64,000 nucleotides of DNA from Maratus speciosus (lineage: Eukaryota; Arthropoda; Arachnida; Araneae; Salticidae). This document shows, piece after piece, positions 22,222 through 31,700 of the stretch. Numbering within the stretch: position 1 is the stretch's first letter; each line of letters begins with the position of its first letter. A program made the translations under genes and the position numbers. Location: positions 1,566,798 through 1,630,797 of the forward strand of contig CAWVRF010001058.1 in assembly GCA_963932465.1 (NCBI GenBank), read 5' to 3'. The notes beneath the pieces are model-generated. The model was not told the origin of the DNA and did no database searches. It worked only from the letters and a program-made list of their open reading frames with translations.

Positions 22222-24150
22222 TTAATATTAATCTATGAAGATTTTATTTCTATTTTGAATATACTAATATATATTTTCCAGCATAGTATTAGAAATATTA
22301 ATTTTCGCGAAACAAAAGTCTCATACATTGTTTTCGCTGAATAATTAAATAAAATGGATCCCGTGAAATATTGTTACAAAATAATATTGGGTTAGGTAAA
22401 GGATTTGTCTAAATTACTTTGTTTTATCGCCAAAAATTTCTTAGATTTGAATTTTATTAAAACTAATCCTAGTTCAAAAATCTCTGAAGAAAGCATTTCA
22501 ATTGGTCTTATAACACCATACAGTATAATTTACTTAGATTGTTTTCAAATTGTAACTGTTTCAATGAATATACAGTCTTGAAAATGCAGTAGCCTATATC
22601 ATGTTTTCAATGAGGCAGTCTAAAACAAACGCATGTAAGAAGATAATGAATCAAAACTATATTTAATCTCCAAAATTAGTTAATAATTAGTCTAAAAATT
22701 ATTCATAAAAGTATTATCCAAAAATAATATAGTCGCAGTCTAAAAAATTAATCGCACACAAAATAAATAATATGTCAGTACACCTTTTACTAAAATTGCT
22801 TTCAAAGGCAAAACGTAGTTTATAAATGATTAGGATATGCATTCTCTAAATAATGAATATACAGGTAGTCTGAAAATGAATCGTATATGCATTTTTCTAA
22901 TATAGTTCAAACGATATTTTAAAAGACAAATTCGATTTTTAATTAAACTTTATTTAAATCTTGCTTAAAATTGTGATTTATATATTATTCATCGGTTACG
23001 AAAAAAAAAAAAAATAAAAATCTCTCATCCCAGTATCGCTATTTAAATTCTACTTGCTAAAGGCGGCGAAAAAAATTTTGTATGCGAAATTATTTTTGCA
23101 ATAAAATAGTTTTGAACTGCGAATAAAATGTATACACTTTTAAAATTTATGTGAATTCTTTTGCGCTGTCCTGTATATGCAGGAATTATTGCGATAGATT
23201 CCTATTCAAACGTATCTTTCGCGTTGTTGAAAACTAATAATAGATTTACTCAACTGCATTCAAAATTTTCTAACACATTTCGTTAAAAGCCGAAAAAAAT
23301 GTATTCAACTTAATTAAATTCACCAGTATATTATATTCACCAATTTTGAATAATATTCAACATTTATAAAACTAAAGTCAGATGTTTCGTCAACAACATA
23401 AAAAATATATAGTCAACATTAAAACTTTATCGAGTTCAATTAATATATTTCGCCAAGAACATTACAAATTTATTTAGTTAAATAAATATATTTCGTCAAC
23501 GACATTAAAAATTTATATAATTAATAAATATATTTTTCCAAAAATTAGATCTCCCGTGACATCATTAACGAAATTGACTCATTAACATAATAGAAAAGGG
23601 CGTATATTTTAATTTTACCGGGTATTCATTTATAAAAGTACGAATCACGCACTAGGGGTGGGGGATTAAAATACTTCATACATGTTAAAAGAAAACGTAT
23701 CTTTGAACAGCCCTGTATATCTAAATAATTTCGATAAACATCTCATAAATATTTAATCAGTTTAAAAAATATTTGTAGTATCCATACCTTATAGAAAATT
23801 CGAATAATTATTTGCAGTATATCTAATTCTAGGTTTAAGAATGAAGTCTCAATTACACAAGAAAAAAAAAAGGGGGGGGGGAGGTCACGTGACTACAGGT
23901 ATTCAATTTCTGCCGAAACTGTTTATTTTAAATCATCATGAGAAATGCGTACTAACAATTCGTATAGAATGAAAAAAAAATAATTAACATAATTTATAAT
24001 GAGTAATTAACAATTAAAATTAGGTGGGGTGTAAGTTCTTAAAAACCTAAATTTACTAGAGAAAATTCTAACATTTTCAAATTTGGTATAATTTTCCATT
24101 ATTACATTAAATCTTAAAAAATATCCCTATTCAAAATTTAGTTCAAAAAA
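22222..24150 (-). repeat. Right terminal inverted repeat, inner part
   Basis: This is the reverse complement of 20,159-22,085 and nearly identical to it. It stops at gttcaaaaaa (24,141-24,150), where the nested element begins. The pairing resumes at 26,325 with aaaattaaaa, which aligns to the continuation of the left arm. No gene is seen. Confidence 0.93.
24147..24150 (+). repeat. Left AAAA duplication of the nested element
   Basis: The left arm of the foldback supplies the empty site, gttcaaaaaattaaaatg when reversed and complemented. Here gttc is followed by six A and then the insert. After the insert comes AAAA (26,325-26,328) and ttaaaa. Removing the insert and one AAAA restores the empty site, apart from two later substitutions. 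Confidence 0.75.
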
Positions 24151-24151
24151 G

Positions 24152-24175
24152 TCCTTCCGGCCAGAGCCGGGAGGA
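24152..24175 (+). other. 5'-terminal hairpin of the nested element
   Basis: TCCTTCCGGC pairs with GCCGGGAGGA around the loop CAGA. Nine Watson-Crick pairs and one T-G pair make this by far the most GC-rich spot in the element. It lies one base from the left boundary. Confidence 0.75.
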
Positions 24176-24387
24176 AGAGGTAGCTTTCATAATCCTTATT
24201 TAAAAAAAGCCAACTTATATCATGCAAACAAACGAAGCTCAATTTAGGGGAAACCGAATATAGGACATTCAATACTAATTTTTATCAATATAATGAATGA
24301 GAATTTCGCGAAATTAGTCAGCTTTATCCAAGCTGCTTTTCTTTAAAGTAACTTATATTTGGCTGCCAAATTCGGCAATTTCTTAAA

Positions 24388-26160
24388 GTGCCTGTCATTT
24401 TAAGACAACATGGTGGATGAGGCTAAGCAGTGAACATGGTCGAGACCTTAGTAATTGCTGTGCACATGCTCACTCACATCGGAATCGGTAAATATAAAGG
24501 AGTGCTGTCGCATGCAAAAAATCACATTTTTCAAAATGTCACCCACAATAGAAATTGAAACTGCTATATCTGAGCCATTTTTTAAGGTAAAGACAAACAA
24601 AAAATGCTCCTGAATCCTTATATCAAGATCAAATACTTAAGAAAGAAACCTTTTTCAATTTCTAATTTTTTTGCACCTCACTTTAAATATATATATATTT
24701 TTTTAATTTAATGGCCGCCATTTTGAAACAAGATGGCTGATGAATCTGGCCAGCGAACTTGGTCGAGGTGTTGATGTATACTATCCACATGCCTTCTTAC
24801 ATCGAAATAGGCGAATACGTTTGTTATCGCGTGACAAATACAAGATCGTTTCAAAATGTTAGCCATGCTAGAAATTCAAAGTGCTATAAATCAACCATTT
24901 TTTAAGATATCAACAAAAGAACAAATTTTCAGAAACAAAAACTGCTCCAGAATCTTTGTATCAAGGCCAAACACATAAAAAAAATCTTTTTCATTTTCCA
25001 ATTTTTTAATACCTCATTTTGAATTTTAAATTTAATTTTTTTTAAATGGCAACCCTTTTGAAACAAGATGGCGAATGAAGCTGGCCAACGAACTCGGTCG
25101 AGACATTGGTATGTACTATGTACAGACCAAGTTACATCCAAATGGGTTCATAAATACGCCTGTTATTACGTGAGAAAAATCAGGACGTTTCAAAATGTCA
25201 GCCACGCTAGAAATTCAAAATGCTATAACTCAGCCATTTCTTAAGATATAGACGAAACAAAAACTGCTCCCGAATCTTTTTATCAAGGTCAAACACATCA
25301 GAAGAAAATATTTTTCAATTTTCAATTTTTGGTACCACATTTCAAATTTAAATTTTTCTTAAAAATTTAAATGGCCACCATTTTTAAACAAGATGGCGGG
25401 TGAAGCTGGCCAACGAACCCGGTCGAGACATTGGTATGTACTATGTATAAACGAAGTTACATCCAAATCGGTTCATAAATACGCCTTTTATCGCGTGACA
25501 AAATTCAGGACGTTTCAAAATGTCAGCCACGCAAGAAATTCAAAATGCTATAACTCAGCCATTTTTTAAGATATAGAAGAAACAAAAACTGCTCCGAAAT
25601 CTTTGTATAAAGGTCAAATACATAAGAAAAAAATATTTTTCCATTTTCAATTTTTTGGTACCACATTTCAAATTTTAAATTTTTAAAAAAATTTTAAATG
25701 GCCGCCATTTTGAAACAAAATGGCGGATGAAGCTGGCCAACGAACTCGGTCAAGACATTGGTATGTACTATGTACACACCGAGTTACATCCAAATCGGTT
25801 CATAAATACGCATTTTATCGCGTGACAAAATTCAGGACGTTTCAAAATGTCAGCCACGCTAGAAATTCAAAATACTATAACTCAGCCATTTTTTAAGATA
25901 TAGACGAAACAAAAACTGCTCCGGAATCTTTGTATAAAGGTCAAATACATAAGAAAAAAATATTTTTCCATTTTTAATTTTTTGGTACCACATTTCAAGT
26001 TTTAAATTTTTTTAAAAATTTTAAATGGCCGCCATTTTGAAACAAAACGTCGGATGAAGCTGGCCAACGAACTCGGTCGAGACATTGGTATGTACTATGT
26101 ACACACCGAATTACATCGAAATCGGTTCATAATTACGGGAGTTACAGTGTGACATAGGTC

Positions 26161-26165
<5 letters not shown>
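24388..26165 (+). repeat. Tandem array of ~327-bp units inside the nested element
   Basis: The unit start atggccgccattttgaaac recurs at 24,711, 25,046, 25,371, 25,698 and 26,025, with spacings of 335, 325, 327 and 327 bp. A more diverged copy precedes (attttaagacaacatggtgg near 24,397), and the last copy is cut after about 140 bp and runs into (AT)18. Shared blocks are gatgaagctggccaacgaac, tcggtcgagacattgg, acatccaaatcggttcat, ttcaaaatgtcagccacg and aactcagccattttttaag. The last three units are the most alike, which fits growth from the 3' side. The open frame on the minus strand near 25,000 is incidental. Confidence 0.88.
25698..25727. promoter_or_regulatory. Inverted pair of CCGCCATNTT-like (YY1/Pho-type) motifs in each repeat unit
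   Basis: Units contain CCGCCATTTT followed about 4 nt later by AAAATGGCGG or AAGATGGCGG, an inverted pair that also forms a 7-bp stem. CCGCCATNTT is the well-known YY1 consensus, and its GCCAT core is shared with insect Pho. Copies are at about 24,715 (second half mutated), 25,050 (degraded), 25,375, 25,702 and 26,029 (second half degraded). Binding is inference; the motif is short. Confidence 0.3.

Positions 26166-26198
<33 letters not shown>
26163..26198. repeat. (AT)18 microsatellite
   Basis: Eighteen AT units follow gtgacataggtcag at the end of the last ~327-bp unit. It separates the tandem repeats from the unique 3' block of the nested element. Confidence 0.95.
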
Positions 26199-26200
<2 letters not shown>

Positions 26201-26295
26201 ATTTTGAACGGAGGGTGGTTTCGGGGTCTGGGGGTCATGATCGATGAAAATATACCAAAATTTTTTGAAATCGCTTTCCTCCGAACGGCTGTAAT
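26199..26295 (+). other. Unique 3' block of the nested element
   Basis: About 100 bp with G-rich phrases (ggagggtggtttcggggtct, gggggtcatgatcgatg) lead into ctttcctccgaacggctg and the terminal hairpin. It is not repeated elsewhere in the window. Its position matches the conserved 3' block of short interspersed elements or Helentron relatives. Confidence 0.5.
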
Positions 26296-26324
26296 AGGTA
26301 GCTTTTTTGTAAAGAAAGCTACCT
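26296..26324 (+). other. 3'-terminal hairpin of the nested element
   Basis: AGGTAGCTTT, loop TTTGTAAAG, AAAGCTACCT: a perfect 10-bp stem whose last base is the element boundary. The stem sequence is shared with 24,178-24,187 near the other end. Confidence 0.85.
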
Positions 26325-26328
26325 AAAA
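26325..26328 (+). repeat. Right AAAA duplication of the nested element
   Basis: Four A directly follow the 3' hairpin and precede ttaaaaacaattctttag, which aligns with the left arm. It is the partner of 24,147-24,150. In an A-run the exact length is slightly uncertain. Confidence 0.75.
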
Positions 26329-26430
26329 TTAAAAACAATTCTTTAGGTATAATTGAAAATTCCACCTCAACCTAGAGCGTGCCCCTAAAAAATTCCTTAA
26401 TTAAGACCTCCTCTAAAACAACAGCTCTTC

Positions 26431-26544
26431 GCAGGTGGAGGAACAGGAGGTGGGAGCAGGCGGAGGAGCACTGTACTCACGACAGGAGCAGGTGGTGGGA
26501 GCTGGCGGAGGAACACGGTACTCGCAACAGGAGCAGGAGGAGAA
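26431..26544. repeat. Second triplet-rich tract of the right arm
   Basis: This mirrors 19,945-20,056 almost base for base (gcaggtggaggaacagg, ggaggagcac, gtggtgggagctggc, ggagcaggaggag). The plus-strand open frame across it is the mirror of the left-arm one. Confidence 0.7.
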
Positions 26545-26581
26545 TCACACACCCTTTCTTAAAAAATTCTTTCCAAGGCAT

Positions 26582-26668
26582 GCAAGCATGGCTAAGTGGT
26601 CAAGGCGACAGCTAAAATCACTGACCCATCCTTACTTTTTTAAGGATTCAAACCTCATCTCAACTTTT
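26582..26668 (+). pseudogene. Degenerate tRNA-Ser/Leu-like segment with Pol III boxes (right arm)
   Basis: This mirrors the left-arm segment. Box A TGGCTAAGTGG is at 26,589-26,599 and box B GATTCAAACCT at 26,645-26,655. A TTTT run at 26,665-26,668 could stop Pol III. A D-stem (GCT/GGC) and a 7-bp ATCCTTA/TAAGGAT stem form, but the anticodon and acceptor arms do not. A Pol III transcript would run outward towards the right end of the element. Confidence 0.4.
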
Positions 26669-27390
26669 AGCTATTTTTAAATATATTTTTAAATGCTTTA
26701 TTTTCAGTTCGCTAGAGGGCAGCACAAAATAAATCTTTTACTTAATTAAAATCCCCTAAAAAAATTCTTATCTACCTCTCGTCTAACAGCAAAAAATCTA
26801 AACCTTTCGAAAAATTTTATTCAAAATTTTCTTAAGTTCCAGAATTAAATATTTTAAATTTAATTCTTCATGTATAATTCATAATTACACCGCATACTAT
26901 AGTTTACTGAAAATTTTCAATCTCCAAAATAAATAAATAAATAAATAAAAATTCTTTTGTAATTAAGTAAAAATAAAATTCCTTCTCAAAAATTAATTTC
27001 CTAAAAATTAATTCTTTATTAAAATGTTTTATTAAACCTCATACAATAGTTCGCTAAAAAATTTCCATCTAAAAAAATAAATAAATAAAATAAAATTTCG
27101 TCTGTAAAAATGTACATTAAAACATCAACCTATAGTTCGATAAAAAAATAAAATTCATTCTCCAAAATGACCCCTCGTACTATAGTTCACTTAACTCCAA
27201 AATGACCCCTTGTACTATAGTTCACTTAAAAATTTTTTCCGCTAAAAAATAAAATTTCAATCTTCAAAATGACCCCTCGTACTATAGTTCAAAATTACAA
27301 TCTTAAAAAAATTCTAGTTTTTTTAAACTCCACCCTCTTCTTAGAGATCAACATTCCTTTCTAACCCCTCCTCTTAGAGCACACATTCTC
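26669..27390. repeat. AT-rich right subterminal region with iterated motif
   Basis: Mirror motif copies (core gacccctcgtactatagttc) lie at about 26,881-26,911, 27,034-27,055, 27,126-27,141, 27,164-27,191, 27,198-27,227 and 27,265-27,290, with a fragment at 26,705-26,717. Two of the three at 27,164-27,290 have no counterpart in the left arm. No gene is seen. Confidence 0.75.
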
Positions 27391-27393
27391 CGC

Positions 27394-27450
27394 AGGAGGT
27401 GGAGGAGCAGGTGGTGGAGGAGGAGGAGGAGGAGGAGGAGGAGGAGCTCC
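27394..27450. repeat. GGA-rich microsatellite, right end
   Basis: The tract gcaggaggtggaggagcagg is followed by an uninterrupted (GGA)n run of about nine units ending at gagctcccaccaccc. The left tract is longer and interrupted by ctgctcc and ccacc units, so the two have changed since the arms were last equalised. Confidence 0.85.
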
Positions 27451-27496
27451 CACCACCCACCACCTGCTGGAGCAGAACTGTCCATTTTCTACTACT

Positions 27497-27502
27497 AGCG
27501 CA
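27497..27502 (+). repeat. Right target-site duplication AGCGCA
   Basis: This follows ...CTACTACT and runs into tataaaacacgcaatattta, the continuation of the interrupted monomer. It is the partner of 19,049-19,054. Confidence 0.95.
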
Positions 27503-29439
27503 TATAAAACACGCAATATTTATGAATTGAATTCCGGTGCAGGGCTGAAAATTAATTTCTTAATAAATAATAAAGCGAAACCGAATATATTGTTTCAACA
27601 ATCAAAGCATTGTTAGAAAATTCACCAGAAAGAGTTACCGCATATAAATCACGCAATATTTATGAATTGAATTCCGGTGCACCGCTGAAAATTAATTTCT
27701 TAATAAATAATAAAGCGAAACCGAATATATTGTTTCAACAATCAAAGCATTGTTAGAAAATTCATCAGAAAGAGTTACCGCATATAAAACACGCAATATT
27801 TATGAATTGAAATCCGGTACAGGGATGAAAATTAATTTCTTAATAAATAATAAAGAGAAACCGAATATATTGTTTCAACAATCAAAGCATTGTTAGAAAA
27901 TTCATCAGAAAGAGTTACCGCATATAAAACACGCAATATTTATGAATTGAATTCCGGTGCACCGCTGAAAATTAATTCCTTATTAAATAATAAAGCGAAA
28001 CCGAATATATTGTTTCAACAATCAAAGCATTGTTAGAAAATTCATCAGAAAGAGTTACCTCATATAAAACACGCAATATTTATGAATTGAATTCCGGTGC
28101 AGGGCTGAAAATTAATTTCTTAATAAATAATAAAGCGAAACCGAATATATTGTTTCAACAATCAATGCATTGTTAGAAAATTCATCAGAAAGAATTACCG
28201 CATATAAAACACGCAATATTTATGAACTGAATTCCGGTGCAGGGCTGAAAATTAATTTCTTAATCTTAATAAATAATAAAGCGAAACCGAATATATTGTT
28301 TCAACAATCAAAGCATTGTTAGAAAATTCATCAGAAAGAGTTACCTCATATAAAACACGCAATATTTATGAATTGAATTCCGGTGCAGGGCTGAAAATTA
28401 ATTTCTTAATAAATAATAAAGCGAAACCGAATATATTGTTTCAACAATCAAAGCATTGTTAGAAAATTCATCAGAAAGAGTTACCGCATATAAAACACGC
28501 AATATTTATGAATTGAAATCCGGTACAGGGCTGAAAATTAATTTCTTAATAAATAATAAAGAGAAACCGAATATATTGTTTCAACAATCATAGCATTGTT
28601 TGAAAAATTCATCAGAAAGAGTTACCGCATATAAAACACGCAATATTTATGAACTGAAGTCCGGTGCACCGCTGAAATTTAATTCCTTATTAAATAATAA
28701 AGCGAAACCGAATATATTGTTTCAACAATCAAAGCATTGTTAGAAAATTCATCAGAAAGAGTTACCTCATATAAAACACGCAATATTTATGAATTGAATT
28801 CCGGTGCAGGGCTGAAAATTAATTTCTTAATAAATAATAAAGCGAAACCGAATATATTGTTTAAACAATCAAAGCATTGTTAGAAAATTCATCAGAAAGA
28901 GTTACCGCGTATAAAACACGCAATATTTATGAATTGAATTCCGGTGCAGGGCTGAAAATTAATTTTTTAATAAATAATAAAGCGAAACCGAATATATTGT
29001 TTCAACCATGAAAGCATTGTTTGAAAATTCATCAGAAAGAGTTAGCGCATATAAAACACGCAATATATATGAATTGAATTCCGGTGCAGGGCTGAAAATT
29101 AATTTCTTAATAAATAATAAAGCGAAATCGAATATATTGTTTCAACAATCAATGCATTGTTAGAAAATTCATCAGAAAGAATTACCGCATATAAAACACG
29201 CAATATTTATGAACTGAATTCCGGTGCAGGGCTGAAAATTAATTTCTTAATCTTAATAAATAATAAAGCGAAACCGAATATATTGTTTCAACAATCAAAG
29301 CATTGTTAGAAAATTCATCAGAAAGAGTTACCTCATATAAAACACGCAATATTTATGAATTGAATTCCGGTGCAGGGCTGAAAATTAATTTCTTAATAAA
29401 TAATAAAGCGAAACCGAATATATGGTTTAAACAATCAAA

Positions 29440-31700
29440 GCATATTTAGAAAATTCATCAGAAAGAGTTACCGCATATAAAACACGCAATATTTATGAAT
29501 TGAAATCCGGTACAGGGCTGAAAATTAATTTCTTAATAAATAATAAAGAGAAACCGAATATATTGCTTCAACAAACAAAGCATTGTTAGAAAATTCATCA
29601 GAAAGAGTTACCGCATATAAAACACGCAATATTTATGAATTGAATTCCGGTGCAGGGCTGAAAATTAATTTCTTAATAAATAATAAAGCGAAATCGAATA
29701 TATTGTTTCAACAATCAAAGCATTGTTAGAAAATTCATCAGAAAGAGTTACCTCATATAAAACACGCAATATTTATGAATTGAATTCCGGTGCAGGGCTG
29801 AAAATTAATTTCTTAATAAATAATAAAGCGAAACCGAATATATTGTTTAAACAATCAAAGCATTGTTAGAAAATTCATCAGAAAGAGTTACCTCATATAA
29901 AACACGCAATATTTATGAATTGAATTCCGGTGCAGGGCTGAAAATTAATTTCTTAATAAATAATAAAGCGAAACCGAATATATTGTTTCAACAATCAAAG
30001 CATTGTTAGAAAATTCATCAGAAAGAGTTACCGCATATAAAACACGCAATATTTATGAATTGAAATCCGGTACAGGGCTGAAAATTAATTTCTTAATAAA
30101 TAATAAAGAGAAACCGAATATATTGTTTCAACAATCATAGCATTGTTAGAAAATTCATCAGAAAGAGTTACCGCATATAAAACACGCAATATTTATGAAC
30201 TGAATTCCGGTGCACCGCTGAAATTTAATTCCTTATTAAATAATAAAGCGAAACCGAATATATTGTTTCAACAATCAAAGCATTGTTAGAAAATTCATCA
30301 GAAAGAGTTACCTCATATAAAACACGCAATATTTATGAATTGAATTCCGGTGCAGGGCTGAAAATTAATTTCTTAATAAATAATAAAGCGAAACCGAATA
30401 TATTGTTTAAACAATCAAAGCATTGTTAGAAAATTCATCAGAAAGAGTTACCGCGTATAAAACACGCAATATTTATGAATTGAATTCCGGTGCAGGGCTG
30501 AAAATTAATTTTTTAATAAATAATAAAGCGAAACCGAATATATTGTTTCAACCATGAAAGCATTGTTTGAAAATTCATCAGAAAGAGTTACCTCATATAA
30601 AACACGCAATATTTATGAATTGAATTCCGGTGCAGGGCTGAAAATTAATTTCTTAATAAATAATAAAGCGAAATCGAATATATTGTTTCAACAATCAATG
30701 CATTGTTAGAAAATTCATCAGAAAGAATTACCGCATATAAAACACGCAATATTTATGAACTGAATTCCGGTGCAGGGCTGAAAATTAATTTCTTAATCTT
30801 AATAAATAATAAAGCGAAACCAAATATATTGTTTCAACAATCAAAGCATTGTTAGAAAATTCATCAGAAAGAGTTACCTCATATAAAACACGCAATATTT
30901 ATGAATTGAATTCCGGTGCAGGGCTGAAAATTAATTTCTTAATAAATAATAAAGCGAAACCGAATATATGGTTTAAACAATCAAAGCATATTTAGAAAAT
31001 TCATCAGAAAGAGTTACCGCGTATAAAACACGCAATATTTATGAATTGAATTCCGGTGCAGGGCTGAAAATTAATTTTTTAATAAATAATAAAGCGAAAC
31101 CGAATATATTGTTTCAACCATGAAAGCATTGTTTGAAAATTCATCAGAAAGAGTTACCTCATATAAAACACGCAATATTTATGAATTGAATTCCGGTGCA
31201 GGGCTGAAAATTAATTTCTTAATAAATAATAAAGCGAAATCGAATATATTGTTTCAACAATCAATGCATTGTTAGAAAATTCATCAGAAAGAATTACCGC
31301 ATATAAAACACGCAATATTTATGAACTGAATTCCGGTGCAGGGCTGAAAATTAATTTCTTAATCTTAATAAATAATAAAGCGAAACCGAATATATTGTTT
31401 CAACAATCAAAGCATTGTTAGAAAATTCATCAGAAAGAGTTACCTCATATAAAACACGCAATATTTATGAATTGAAATCCGGTACAGGGCTGAAAATTAA
31501 TTTCTTAATAAATAATAAAGAGAAACCGAATATATTGCTTCAACAAACAAAGCATTGTTAGAAAATTCATCAGAAAGAGTTACCGCATATAAAACACGCA
31601 ATATTTATGAATTGAATTCCGGTGCAGGGCTGAAAATTAATTTCTTAATAAATAATAAAGCGAAATCGAATATATTGTTTCAACAATCAAAGCATTGTTA
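29440..31700 (+). repeat. Satellite duplication at 1,972-bp offset
   Basis: The rare phrase tattgcttcaacaaacaaag occurs at 29,561 and 31,533, with matching neighbours (gaaatccggtacagg before, aaatcgaatata after). The offset 1,972 is fourteen monomers with two 6-bp insertions. The exact ends of the duplicated block are not clear. Confidence 0.65.

Larger units (their letters stand above)
24151..26324 (+). mobile_element. Nested 2,174-bp element with terminal hairpins and internal ~327-bp repeats
   Basis: The insert interrupts the right arm of the foldback. It begins with G plus a hairpin (24,152-24,175: ten-base stem with one G-T pair, loop CAGA) and ends flush with a second hairpin (26,296-26,324: AGGTAGCTTT, 9-nt loop, AAAGCTACCT). 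AGGTAGCTTT also occurs near the 5' end (24,178-24,187), giving a subterminal inverted match to the 3' end. Inside are about five to six tandem units of about 327 bp and an (AT)18 run. Helentron/DINE-like non-autonomous elements are known for T-rich targets, a subterminal inverted repeat, central tandem repeats, a microsatellite and a 3' stem-loop, so this is a plausible relative. No Rep/helicase or reverse transcriptase is encoded, and a retroposon cannot be excluded. Confidence 0.8.
19055..27496. mobile_element. Giant foldback transposable element with Polinton-like ends, split by a nested insertion
   Basis: The 8,442-bp insertion begins AGTAGTAGAAAA and ends TTTTCTACTACT, perfectly inverted, with a 6-bp target duplication. 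The left arm (19,055-22,085) is mirrored by the right arm (22,222-24,150 plus 26,325-27,496) around a 136-bp loop. The right arm is interrupted by a 2,174-bp secondary element. Without that insert the element is about 6.26 kb and nearly all inverted repeat. Polintons/Mavericks are known for 6-bp target duplications, AG/CT termini and long inverted repeats, so a non-autonomous Polinton derivative is the best guess. No polymerase, integrase, ATPase or capsid gene is present. A few other DNA-transposon superfamilies also make 6-bp duplications, so the class is tentative although the element itself is certain. Confidence 0.93.
26325..27496 (-). repeat. Right terminal inverted repeat, outer part
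   Basis: This is the reverse complement of 19,055-20,158, resuming after the nested insert with the AAAA duplication. It holds the mirror tRNA-like segment, both triplet tracts, and the iterated motif. It is about 65 bp longer than the left counterpart because it has two extra motif copies (27,170-27,290), partly offset by a shorter triplet tract. No gene is seen. Confidence 0.93.

Noticed and set aside
21963..22344. Two hydrophobic open frames either side of the palindrome centre, sharing their C-terminal 40 residues
   Set aside because: The shared part is the inverted-repeat arm read from each side. Composition is that of AT-rich DNA.
24929..25141. Minus-strand open frame of 70 codons in the nested element
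   Set aside because: It falls inside one ~327-bp unit and is not kept open in the neighbouring units.
26582..26668. Functional tRNA gene
   Set aside because: Box A and box B are good, but the anticodon loop lacks U33 and the acceptor stem does not pair, so it is kept only as a tRNA-like relic.
19055..27496. Foldback as a long-read or assembly artefact
   Set aside because: An artefactual palindrome would not have an exact 6-bp target duplication, a one-sided nested insertion, arm-specific repeat numbers and a unique 136-bp loop.
19055..27496. LTR retrotransposon or endogenous virus
   Set aside because: The long repeats are inverted, not direct, and no gag, pol, env, primer-binding site or TG/CA ends are seen.
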